Positions 19,369 through 31,032 of a stretch of 64,000 nucleotides of DNA are shown piece after piece. Below the pieces are notes generated by a model, which searched no databases, was not told the DNA's origin, and worked only from the letters and a program-made list of their open reading frames with translations. Within the stretch, counting starts at the first letter, position 1, and every line of letters starts with the position of its first letter. The translations under genes and the position numbers were made by a program. The stretch is from Anticarsia gemmatalis (Eukaryota; Arthropoda; Insecta; Lepidoptera; Erebidae). The stretch lies in assembly GCF_050436995.1 (NCBI RefSeq), contig NC_134764.1:2418001-2482000 (forward strand). The letters are read 5' to 3'.

Positions 19369-22300
19369 ATGGACTTACAAGAACCTGTGCAAACAGAATG
19401 CTCTGTAACAGGGACTATTGGTTTCGTTCTTTATATATCACGTTTATTTGGTATAGCACCACTTAACTTCGAAAGTCTGCGTGATGGCTGGCGTATTAGA
19501 ATGTCAAAAATATTGAGCTTTTTCAGTCAAGCTCTCGTTACCATTATCGGTAAGTAAAATTTTTATATATAAAAATTTAGGAACATTCACTAAATCAATC
19601 ATTAAACAGCTAGTAAAGTTTTTGCTTCGTACAATATATTAACTAATAGAAAACTAGGACACGAATTGAATAAATAAGTCGGATACTAAAAATACCTGCC
19701 GAAATAAAAAAAATATAAGTCAATATCAATTGTGAGCCTTCTTTAAAGTCAGTTCAGATTTTTTAGAACTACTAACGTACACTAGAAAATTATAACAGCT
19801 GAATGCATTATCTGAATATTTGGAACAAGAACCAACCGTAAAGATTAAAAAAAAACTATATTCGATTTTATTTAAATGTAGATTAGGTACTTTTTCTTGG
19901 TCTTTAGGTGCACTTTGTTAACAAAATGTAAACAAATATTTTCAGTACTATTCACCATAGCAGCGTTAACATCAGATTTGATGATAGACAAGCAAACATC
20001 ATTAAGAACGAAAGGCAAAGTGAACCGTATGCTATGGATCACAAACATCGTGATCTTGGAAGTAGTGGTGATTATAGGAGCCTACACAGGTAGCCACAGG
20101 ATGAGACAGATGCTCGACTGTTTCGCACAATTGAAACAAGTAAAGCGGATTTTGTAAATTTAATTTAAGACAGTGTTTTTATTTTTTCAAATTGTTGGAT
20201 AGACGAGCAGTTAAAGCGTTCGTCTTGAAATTGTTTGTTAAAGATTTAAGGAAAATAACCATAAATGATTACATTCCGGAGAAAATCATAGTAAAGAAAC
20301 CTTGTCTTAAGCTGCTTCCCCAAACCGCACTTAGTGTAGCTGATTTCAAACAGATTTCACCGCATGTGTTAAAACTGCCACCAAAAATTTTCTAATCTAT
20401 ACTAATATTATAAAGCTGAAGAGTTTGTTTGTTTGTTTGTTTGAACGCGCTAATCTCGGGAACTACTGGTCCGATTTGGAAATTCTTTCAGTGTTAGATA
20501 GCCCATTTATCGAGGAAAAATTTTACAAAAACGGGGAAAATTATGATTCTCTTATGTGACGCAAGCGAAGTTGCGCGGGTCAGCTAGTGGTTTACATGAA
20601 TTTCTTTACAGATCGATAGTGAACTCAACCATGGACAGTCACATCCAAGAAACGGAAACAAATGGTGGATAGTTTTAATATTTTCACTTTTATTTGGATG
20701 TATGACTATAACCACGGATTATGGAATATTTATGTACAAAGTAATTGTAACACATCAAGCGAATAATGTCTCTTTATTCCAAAATGTCAAAGGTACGAGT
20801 ATTATATTCTGCTCTATAGAAATTATAATTAAAAATCTCTGAAGCAGAGGGACAAACTTGCCTTGAACTCTTTCTTATTCCTGTCCTTATACTAAGATAC
20901 AAAGTGTTTTCATTCTCAGGAATATGCTATAACGAGATTTACTGTGGTTTTTACAGCCGGCCAATTAATAAAGTAATTAACTATATATTTTTCAGTGTTG
21001 ACGTCAAGTTTATATATATTCTACAATATATCTTGTATGAAGTTGCTGCTACTGGTCCTACAATTTGTCCTTATGACTACAAAGACGCTGTCGACCTTGC
21101 AGCTACTGAACTATTGCCTGAAAGACTTGCTCCAAGAGATGTACAATAATTGTAAGTTTAAAAGAAAGCGTTCGATTTAATGTGTTTTCTGTGATATTTA
21201 TCTTTTGCATTACATCTTGGAATAAATATTTTGAAGCATTTAGTTTCAAGACCTCCATGGTTGCACTAGGTTTAATGATTTCTTATATACATTATAGTCG
21301 TCTCTAGTATAAAAAGCCTTCTTTTTTAATATGAACGAGCAGAGGCTTTCTTGTTTGTTACAGCAATAGTAACATCATTAGCACCTCTGTACGCTAAAAT
21401 AGCACTAATTAAAAATGAAGGAGGGACTATAACGCTTAATGGTATTTTTGACACAACTGTCAACCGTGCCGTTAGCTCAATAGACGGCGGAAATAGAGGT
21501 AAGTTTGTTACTCCAAAACAACACCAATCGGAAAACCGAAAATATCCTATTATATAAGTAATGTTGACACTAAATCTATTATTTATATCAATCCCACATT
21601 AATATTATAACCAACTTAAACAAGAAGCCAAAAACAAAAGCAACAACAAAATTACGGTCTATCTGTCCAGTCATATTAGAAATCCTTTGTCTTGGAAGTA
21701 ATCGTCTGAAAAAAACAAATAGAAAGTCCGAAACTAATGCCTTGTTATCATATTTCATTTTTTTTTTCATTTCAGGTCTTCCACTGATTTCAAGCAAATT
21801 ACATCGACTGTCATTTCTATACTGTTCCCTGTGCGACATTATAAAACAGATAGATGGCAGCACTGGACTACTAGTAGTGTTCTTATTGCTCTCCTTCCTG
21901 CTTCACATCAACATGGCAACATACCATGTCATCAACGAATTCCGTATGTTGTAACATTTAAGCTCATGTTGGCCACCTTTAGTGCTCATTCACGTTGACT
22001 CGCGGGCGCGTTGGCGGGCGCGGTCGCGAAATTTCAAACATATGGCGTAGTTCCCAAGTGTTCACGTACAAACCGTACGCGCGGTCTAAGTAGCGGCCAA
22101 GCTAGCGAAGTCGCGCGCGGCGCGCTCGCGGCAATAATAAACGCGTGAAGATGTTTGTGTGTGTTCACGTCGAACTAGCGGTGGCGGGCGCGATTCACTC
22201 GCGACGCCAAGTAAGTACAACCAGTTTGAGCTTGCCGCTAGAAACAAACGCCTGGCGGCCAACGTGAACAAATCGCCACGTCCATTCACGTTGGAACTCG

Positions 22301-24055
22301 CGGGCGCGGTGGCGGTCGCGAGCGCGGGGACGTGGCGATTTGTGTTCACGTTGGCCGCCAGGCGGGCGTTTGGCTCAAACTGGTTCAAACTGGTTGAACT
22401 TACTTGACGTCGCGAGTGAATCGCGCCCGCCACCGCTAGTTCGACGTGAACACACACGAACATCTTCATGCGTTTGATATTGCCGCGAGCGCGCCGCGAG
22501 CGCGCCGCGCGGGCCGCGCGCGGCACCGCTAGCTCGCCCGCGACTTAGACCGCGCGAACGGTTTGTACGTGAACACTTCGGTACATCGCCATATGTTTGA
22601 TATTTCGCGACCGCGCCCGCCACCGCGCCCGCGAGTCAACGTGAATGAGCACTTACGCCATATGTTTGATATTTCGCGACCGCGCCCGCCACCGCGCCCG
22701 CGAGTCAACGTGAATGAGCACTTACACACACGCTCTATCGCGGGAGCGTACAGGATTACGCACGGGAAAGACGGCGCGGTCTTCGCTCGCGATTTCTTCG
22801 CTAGCTTGACAGATGAACGCGGCGCGAGCGCTTTCCTTTCCCCTTGCACTCCCTTTACACGCACTCTCTTTCACGTACCATAGAGCGTGTATGCAAATGC
22901 ACCTAAAACCGTCTAAATAATTGTCAACTGGATTTATTATCTAAATATTAACTTCTATTTCGCAGTTGTGAAAGAAACGACAGACTATCCAGCACTAGGT
23001 TTACAGCTAGCGTGGGCTATATTTCACTTCGTTAAACTACTAATGATAGTGGAGCCCTGCCATCAAACTCATGAACAGGTAATAAAGTGTACCTATAAGT
23101 AGACGAGTGGTATAAATATGAGCACATTATGTAGGTATGTTGTTTTAGTACAAATACTAAAACATTTCGAAGAAAATAAAAATTCGAAAATTCTGGAGCC
23201 TGACTTAGCGAGCCCATGTAAGTTTGTAAGGCATTATAAGAAATTCTATATTACCAAAAATGCATTGAAGGTATTCAAAGTCCCCAACTCACACTTAGTC
23301 AGTGTGAAAAATCCTAAAGGGACCCGGGGTAACCGAGTCATAACATTTATTAGTTATTTTAAAAAAGTACCTTTTAAGGAAAATCTCGAATGACGATATC
23401 ATTTTATATTTAGATGGAGTACACCAATGAGTTAATCAATCAGATGCTCCGCTACACTTCGTCAGAAGACCTCCCGCTCATCGCAGAACTGGAGCTGTTC
23501 CACAAACACATTATGTTGAACCAAGTCAAGTACTCTCCGATGCAGCTTTTCAAATTGAACAGGATTGTTATAGCCGCGGTAAGTGACATCAAGTCAAAAT
23601 TAAAAAAAATAAGGTTTCTGTAACTCCCTTTATTTTTTTGTTGACCACCGCAAAAAGAAAAGTCCTATTTTTATCAATTTATAAATTTATCACAAGTCTT
23701 TGGATCAATTCTATCAATCAAAAATATTGTCTTATGAGATACTTCGAGATAAATTTAGATAAAAAGACAGACAACAAAAAAGAACAAAAATATGATGTGT
23801 GCTACGACGCGTAGATCATCTACGTGTCGTAGCAGGTAGTCCTCCACATCGCTGTAGACCGGGAACATTCCAAGAATGCTGGCAGCGTTGCTACGTTGTA
23901 GGCAATACTTAATCTTAGTGCCAAATAAATGACAGCATTTAGCTCATGGGGAGTGTCGATTGAAGAGTTTATTGTTTAACTGACTTAAATACATTTTCTT
24001 TTATTTTCAGGTCACAGCCAGCACTATAGTATACTTGATCATCGCTATTATGTAA
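19369..24055 (+). CDS. Gustatory receptor Gr-d
   Basis: Gustatory receptor channel; ligand unknown. Exons: 19369-19549, 19946-20139, 20612-20792, 20996-21151, 21364-21498 (extra variable exon), 21776-21943, 22966-23078, 23414-23578, 24011-24055. Total 1338 nt, 445 residues. I start at MDLQEPVQTECSVTGTIG; an in-frame ATG at 19339 lies before a likely 5'UTR acceptor. It is the most diverged member: its end VTASTIVYLIIAIM keeps the T-x-Y pattern loosely and lacks the final Gln, exon 3 is 30 nt longer, and the variable exon is the longest of the four (135 nt). Exon 7 keeps the family motif MIVEPCHQTHEQ. Its sixth intron contains the large GC-rich palindrome and its eighth an antisense retrotransposon fragment. 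Confidence 0.85.
20394..20590 (+). repeat. Repeat A, internally deleted copy
   Basis: Both ends are present (ctatactaatattataaagc; cgaagttgcgcgggtcagct) but the middle is shortened. It ends about 20 bp before the acceptor of Gr-d exon 3 (20612). Confidence 0.7.
21981..22722. repeat. Large GC-rich palindrome (fold-back element)
   Basis: A very GC- and CpG-rich block in AT-rich surroundings. The left arm (about 21981-22281) is nearly an exact inverted copy of the right arm (about 22327-22653) around a roughly 45 nt centre. Matching landmarks: left outer end 'agtgctcattcacgttgact' and right 'agtcaacgtgaatgagcact'; left inner 'ggcggccaacgtgaac' and right 'gttcacgttggccgcc'. The right end is then followed by one more tandem copy of its last 69 bp, ending at 22722. 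Open frames on both strands here are by-products of the composition. Intron 6 of Gr-d. Confidence 0.9.
22723..22895. repeat. GC-rich block flanked by short inverted repeats
   Basis: Continues the GC-rich composition after the palindrome. It starts 'acacacgctctat' and ends 'atagagcgtgtat', an imperfect inverted pair of about 13 bp. It may be the outer part of the same insertion or a separate element. Confidence 0.45.
23799..23910 (-). repeat. 3' fragment of the R2-superclade-like retrotransposon
   Basis: The reverse complement closely matches the 3' end of the retrotransposon ORF at 41100-41178: shared blocks include 'gctgccagcattct', 'acagcgatgtgga' and a 'tacgacacgtag'-like end. About 110 bp, 5'-truncated and diverged, antisense in intron 8 of Gr-d. 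Confidence 0.7.
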
Positions 24056-25792
24056 AATTTTAATGTACCTTGACAAAATTTAAATTGTGCAAACTATCAT
24101 TTTTTAACTTTACTTAGTTCATTTATTTCAACTGATATTTTTATACTATAATGATCGTTTGGAAATATATGTACATATAAATAGTTCAAAGTACAGTCAG
24201 CCTCAAAATATTTATAACATCATCATCTTATTTCATACCAATCTCATACAAATCGACAAGGCACTTTGCCTGATTCGGGATTCGAACCATAGACCTCATG
24301 CTAAACAACCGTATTAGTCATCAACTAATCGATGTCATTAAAAATATTAATGTCTACTATAAAAGGTTCCAATCTCAATCGCTTAATTGTGAATAGATAC
24401 GATCAAAATCGTACCTCCATTCTTAATGATGACATATAGAATACATTTTAACACATAATTCTGTAAAAATGTTCAGTACACAGTCAATATTGATACTATA
24501 CAAATGCGTAATAATATGACTTATTATTATAACGCTTGGATTGTGTAGTTTTGGATACGACTTTGACTGCGAAAATATGTATATAATTTTAATATGTTGA
24601 TTTGGACGTAAATTCCGTCCAAGAGAGAGCAAGGTCCAGAATAAACCTAGTGAAACTGACTCTCTCGTAAAACTGAACTAACGACAAAAAGGTCTTTAAA
24701 TGGTATCAAGAGACATTTAATTTTGGGGGAGAAATACTTATTTGGGTAATTCATGACTGATATCATTCTAAAATCAAGTTTTATAATCTAATGCTAAAAG
24801 TTAAGTTCTATACTAGCGCCGAAGAGTGGAAAACTTAAATAAACACAAGTTTAAAAAACATAGGCTTATGTACAGAGATATTTTTCTTTCAATTACAATT
24901 TATAGCAAGAAATTGTCAGTGAATTTAAGTGCACCTAATCCGCCACTAAATTAACTCTACAAAGAACGACTTGATTTGGTTAATTCTCTAACATTTTTTA
25001 TAGTTCTTAACCAGTTTCAGTGGATACGTGACTCTGTATTATATGTATAGCATGATTAATGACATTTGACAATTTGTTTAATATTATTTACATACGTTTT
25101 GAGTTCAGTACATATTGAGTTATTTGCTCAAATTAACTTCATTAATAATAAGTGTCAGTTTTGTCGTAAATATCCAAATTTTGAACTTCAAATATATTTA
25201 TTTTTTTATTTGCAGAGATTTATAAAATATTCCATAATTTTGATTGATTTTGTTCGAAGTAGGTTCGATTATGTTATATGTATCATTAGATGTGTGAAAG
25301 CCATGCAGTTAATGAAGCAGTAAGTTATAACACTAACTTGAATTTCTGAAAACCGATGTAAGTATTATTATTTTTTGTTTTTATTAACGTCTCGAGCTCG
25401 GGTCTTTTCCACTAGCTTCTAAGTCGCCTTGTAACGTGACAACCCAATGAATGGAAAAATCCCGTTTTTTTTGTCTCATGACGTGATAAAAATTCTTTTG
25501 ATGAGAGTATTTTCGCTGCCAAAAAACCATGAAATTTCTTTTTCCTATCCTTTTCCCACGTTACGTCAGTTGGGCACAACATTTTTTTCTCTCAAAAACA
25601 TGCTGCCCCTTTACAATTTGTTTTTAATGGTTAATGCCTAACGTCACGCTCTTAGCTGAGCTCTCAGCGTTTTGAAGTAATTACAAAAATACATTAGAGT
25701 ACCTCATTTTTTAATATCACATTTAAAATCTATCAGTAATACCTATAAGCATTTATCTTCACGACTGTACCTGACTCAACTTTGTTAACAGC
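24056..25792. other. Gr-d/Gr-e intergenic region
   Basis: About 1.7 kb of AT-rich sequence. Short frames (for instance an 85-codon one at 25066) show no family match or splice pattern. I see no gene. A 5'UTR acceptor (tttgttaacag) directly precedes the Gr-e start. Confidence 0.5.
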
Positions 25793-28700
25793 ATGGAGTC
25801 TAATGAAACGGAATGTATAGTGACAGGAGCTCTTAGCTTTACCCTGTTTGTGTCGTGCTTGGCTGGTCTCTCTCCCCTCAAGTTTAAGAGGGTCCAAGGA
25901 GGATGGAAGATCACGACTTGGAAGCTTGCCAATATCTATGGGAGGTCACTGGTCGTGTTTTTTGTAAGTATTTATTGTATGAATGAATAGAATAATATAC
26001 CGTGCGGGCGTGAACGTAAATGATCTAAAGACAAACGCAGATCACACGGTGATGCCTGCAAAAGATCGGGTGCATAGTACTTAGTCTCTGTTTAGTTACT
26101 TAGTCTTATCAAAAAAGTGGAAATCATTAAATATCGGATGCATCGCATAGTTCTTAAAGTACCGGTTTAATTTCTCAGCCTCATTAAAACACTTGAAGTC
26201 GTTAAGGGATAAGCGTTTAAAGTCAGGCCTACCCAAAAATTTTAATGATCACAAGAATAAATCTCAAGACATTTGTCTTATGTAGAATGTCATTCTGCTC
26301 CCCAAATCATGAAAACCTCAAGCTTTAATCCCATACTTAGAGGTCTACCACAGGTTACCGAAAAAATCAAAATAATTATCCTATCTCATTTCTAGGTATA
26401 GCAGCAATAGCGGCGTTAACAAAAGCAATAATCCAGGTTTCATTCCACACTCGGACTGCATCAGACCGGGTGGTAGGGGTGGCTACCCTCGTTATTATAC
26501 TACCGATAGGACTGGCAGCATCGTTTACGGGTATCGAGAGAATGAACCAGTTGATCAGCTGTCTTGCTCAAATTACTAAGGTTAGTATTTTTTCGAGTCG
26601 TAATATTGTCGGTCTTTTTGATGTTCTTCGAAAACTCACGTTCTAACTAACGTTCATACGTGATGTTTTTAAAAAAATATTAATTCGTACTTTTTTCATA
26701 TTTGTATGATTGGTTGAGAGTATTAATAATTTCTTCTGCACTCGCATGATTAGTTAAAATTTCGATAAACGAGATAATTTTTTTTTCTGGCCCTCAAATA
26801 ACGAAAGTTTATTTTTTAAATTTAACGAACACAAGTATAATTAAGTATTTACTCCCTATGTACCAATGATGTAAATACTAATTCTATTTATTTATTGTTT
26901 TCAGATAAATATGGAACTAAGTCATTTCCACAGAGAAGAGAAACGCAGCGAGTGGAGGAGACTCATATCAGTCGTGTTGATGTTGATCTTCGGAACTACG
27001 ATGTTGATGAGTGACTACACTATTTATACTAAAAAGATACTCCATGATCATGGCACTAGTAAGTCAAGCTTTATTAACTCTTCTGTCTCAGGGGCAGTGA
27101 AAAATATCGTTGTCGATAGTCGATAGTAGTAGAGACTCGAGCTATTTTCTCAGTTGACAACTATTTGAAAGCTACTATGCTGAACATTGTTTTCTACCTT
27201 AAATTATAGTATTAACGCGTTACTTCAAAGCAGCAATGTACCATCAATTTGACGTACACTAGTGGTCAACTGAGATTCGTAATACGCATACTGGCCCTAT
27301 AGGTATTATTTTGTTTTATTTGTGGTTTTCGTAAGTATGAAAGTTGATGCTGAATTTCCTATCCCCGGAAGAAAAAAAGACACAGAATGTAAAGTCATGC
27401 CTCAAAAGCGCGGTAATTCTGCTAGACTACGGTAACTTACTACTTGCTTTTACATAATTCGTCGCAAGAAATCGTGAATAGAATTTGATTGAAGTATGTT
27501 TTCTTATTTCAGTGTCTTTCCTGAGCCTGGATTTCTTCTACGACTTAATGCTTGGGTTCGTGCAGTTATTGAGCATACAGTTCTGTTTGATTTGCTCCTC
27601 TGTGCTCTCTTCATTTAGAAAACTCAATATCTGTTTGAAAACTTTGCTTAAAAGCGTTCGATATGCGGGTGAGTATAATAAGTAAAGATAAGTTTCGTAT
27701 TAATCTTAGTTTTTGTTACTTCGTTGTTTATTTAATTATAGATTATTACAAACAAATTGCTTTTGGCTGCATTACACTTGCACAAATTATGTACCTAGTC
27801 TCTTTGTCTATCTAAACTTGTTCTGTATATTGTAGCTGAGAAAAGTAACAGCTGATATCATGGCAAAATTTTATATAATAATTGTCTTTTGTAATACGCA
27901 AACGCAGAAAGACTCGGGCATATTACAGTCATAATGATTTGCTTGACATTTTGGTATTACTTAATCAAAATTATATGGATCATTTATAATAATTATTACA
28001 ATATTCCGATTTACAGCAAGAAACAATGGATCATACGGTATGATCTCACACAATCTTCAAGCTCAGCGTGACACCATCCATCTATTGGAGTTGGAAGGTA
28101 ATTTATAATCTTCTCTATAATTACTTAAATATGTATACAAATAAAATAAAGTACAATTATATGCGGCATACGTACAATGTAAATGACTATACATTGATTT
28201 GAATTACACAGTAATTTGAAGTAAAACGTACCGTTCTAAGAATTGAAATTATGTTACGAGCTTACAAAATGTAAACATAAAGTAACCTATCAATAATAAT
28301 AATTATGTGTATGTTCATAAAAAATACCCTGACATTGCGTGTGAAAATGATGAAAATCGACCAACTGAGTAGTAGAATAAACCTGTTAAAGTTCCACAAG
28401 AAAACACAAAAACGAACAAAGCCAAAGTTACTGTTTGTGCATCGCACCAATATACCTCTACTTCCTTGCATAGACGAACCCACAAAACCTGCAAGAAATG
28501 CACATTTCTAGCATGCATCCTTTCGTATAAAAAACATATCTTATTTGAATCCGTTTCCACCAGAGCTATGATATAAGCATCAATTAATATGATTTTTGGA
28601 TATCAATCGCATTCATAGCAACGTAGCATAACACATCTCTGGTGAAAGGCACCCTCACAGTCGTTTAATAAATTTAACCCCTTACTTTCCCACTGCTGGG

Positions 28701-31032
28701 CAAGGGTCTCCTCCCGTAATGAGGGAGGGTTTAGGCGAGTCCACCACGCTGGCCAAGTGCGGGTTGGGGACTTTGCATACCCTCAATAAATGTATTAAAC
28801 AAATTTTAGGCATGCAAGGTTTCCTCACGATGTTTTCCTTCACCGTTGGAGCATGTGATAATTATTTCTAATACACACATAACTTCGAAAAGTCATTGGT
28901 GTGTTGCCTCGGGTTCGAACCTGCGACCATTGGCGTAGGAGGTGTCAACTTATACCACTCGTCTATCACAGTCGTTTATTAACTTTAAAAATAGTGGTCT
29001 ATTCTCCAGGTCCTGGAATCATACTACCAAAGAACGCTCCAGCGATGGTCCATCGTCTGACACTGCTGTACTGTTCGCTGTGTGACGTCATACTGCTGGT
29101 GACCAAGTGTCACGGCGTGATGCTGGTGCAGCTGCTCCTGGTCTTCCTCATCTATCTCGTCATTGCGCCTTTCCATCTTATTACTAGGCTATGTAAGTAT
29201 ATTTAAACTGCTTTGTGCCTGCGTCATAGTAATATGTATGTTTCATAATTCGAGCGCGAAACGTTCAAGTTATCAATAAATAAACATTAAATTAATACAT
29301 AACTTACTAACCCCCGGTTTCTGAGGTATATTTAACGGTATTTTATGTATTCAATAGCGTTTAAACTCATATAAAAAACGCTATTGAACAGATAAACTAC
29401 CGCTAAATGTACTCATAAACCGGTCATAGGTCTCTAACAAGTTAAAGTAAAAAGAAATTGACGCTAAATATTATAAGTTAATCTTTTAGGCACGTAAACG
29501 TATGTATGTAACTCTTTTATTGTTAAACCGCTTAACCGATTAAGATTCATTTTCAAGGATAGTAGACGTGTGGTGGGTTCGAATCCCACCCGGGACAAAT
29601 CTTTGTGTGATGAGCACGAGTATTTGTTCTGAGCCTGGATGTTAATGTATCTATATAAGTATGTATTTAGAAGTATATAAGTATGTTTATCAGTTATTTG
29701 GTTACCATAGTACAAGCTCTGCTTAGTTTGGAATCAAATGACCGTGTGTGAGTTGTCCAATAATATTTATTTATTTATTTATTTATTTATAGATGATCAG
29801 GTAAAGGATATGATTAGCATACCTTTCCGACAAAAATAATGCATTCATACATAATGAGTTAAAGATCCCATTAATATGCCTTCGTTTCAGTTAACGGACA
29901 GACGGAGCTGTACAGTGCAATGCTGCAGTTTCCCTGGGTAGTGATACATGTTAGCAATCTAGCTTTTACTGTCGAGCCGTGTCATCGTACTCATCAGGAA
30001 GTAAGTTCATTAATGTTACATTTTCGTAATACTATCATAATCTAACAATTGTCTACAAAAGTGTCACACTCGATCGCCTTGGTCACAGCTTGGTCAATTC
30101 AATAAAATTCACCAGGCTTGAAACATAAAATCATATTCCTACATCATAATTAAAGAAGTCAGTCCTATGGCACCACAGTCTTTTCGTTGGCAAAATATCC
30201 CATTGGTTATCAAATAGTAAAATATATAATGTACACGCTTAGCTACACAGTGTCCACGGACGTTTGGCTCAAATTACAATATATTTCATCTTCTTCAGAT
30301 GAGAGTGACAAAATACCTGGTGAGCAAGCTGATGCGGTACACACCGGCATCAGAGCGAGCGCTCAACGACGAACTGCTGCAATTCTGCAGACATGTGCTC
30401 ATGAACAACGCGAAGTATTCTCCGCTCAGGATGTTCACGCTCAGCCGGAGCCTTATTATGACGGTACTTTCACTAGACTATTTGAATGCCCCGTTTACGT
30501 GTATAAGCTCGTCGTCCCTTATGAAATTGGAGCTAATCAGTGATAAATCCTAACCGTCTTATTCATAAACACACTATAAACCCACTTTAGTTAAAACACT
30601 ACTAAATATGTTTTCTTTTTTTCATTTCATTTCTAAGGAGTGAAAGGAACAAAACACTTTATAAGCATTTCATAACTTTATATATTTTTATGAATAAGAG
30701 GGTTATTCTATCCAACTACAAAACATGAGGTTCTGGGTTCGATTCCCAGGTCTGACAAAGTGCTATTGGTCTTTATCTAATTTATATGAGATTACTCTTT
30801 CGTTTAGATTTTTAATGGCAAAACGAGAGAGAAAAGTTTCGTGTATAACAGGCGTGATTTTTTTTATGAATATTTGTACTTATCGAAGTAAAACGCTCCG
30901 GACTTCTAGTTATTTATTATTGTTTCGTGCTAACGCCATGTTGTATTGTACATTGAAAGCTATACCAAATATTTTTTGTTTCAGATCCTGGGGAGTATCA
31001 CCACCTACTTGGTCGTCCTCTTATCATTATAA
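25793..31032 (+). CDS. Gustatory receptor Gr-e (exon 1 frame anomaly)
   Basis: Gustatory receptor channel; ligand unknown. Exons: 25793-25963 (or 25967), 26396-26580, 26905-27058, 27513-27668, 28017-28097 (variable exon), 29010-29192, 29891-30000, 30299-30463, 30985-31032. Start METNE-like (MESNETECIVTGALSFTLF); end ILGSITTYLVVLLSL. The strong donor GTAAGT after 25963 leaves exon 1 in phase 0, but exon 2 needs phase 1 as in all other members. The T run before the donor is six long, where seven would restore the phase. Using a weaker donor four bases on (GTATTT) also restores it, giving 418 residues. So the gene is either functional with that donor, a pseudogene, or affected by a homopolymer error. 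PolyA signal AATAAA is at 31271-31276. Confidence 0.8.
28665..28975 (-). repeat. SINE family S1, reverse full-length copy
   Basis: Starts with 'cccactgctgggcaagggtc', includes 'gtgcgggttggggactttgc' and ends in the reverse complement of the tRNA-like head. It finishes about 35 bp before the acceptor of Gr-e exon 6. Confidence 0.75.
29555..29800 (+). repeat. SINE family S4
   Basis: B box-like 'gtgggttcgaatcccacccg', then 'gagcacgagtatttgttctg', 'caagctctgcttagtttgga' and a (ttta)n tail. Intron 6 of Gr-e. Confidence 0.7.
30553..30714 (+). mobile_element. Small MITE, copy 1
   Basis: About 160 bp with inverted ends (accgtcttattcataaac; tttatgaataagagggtt). A second copy in opposite orientation is at 62311-62459 (internal 'ataagcatttcataacttta' versus 'tgaagttatgaaaggcttat'). 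Last intron of Gr-e. Confidence 0.65.

Noticed and set aside
22086..22883. Several overlapping open frames on both strands, 80-146 codons, Arg/Ala/Pro-rich
   Set aside because: They lie in the GC-rich palindrome, are mirror images of each other and reflect scarcity of stop codons in GC-rich DNA.
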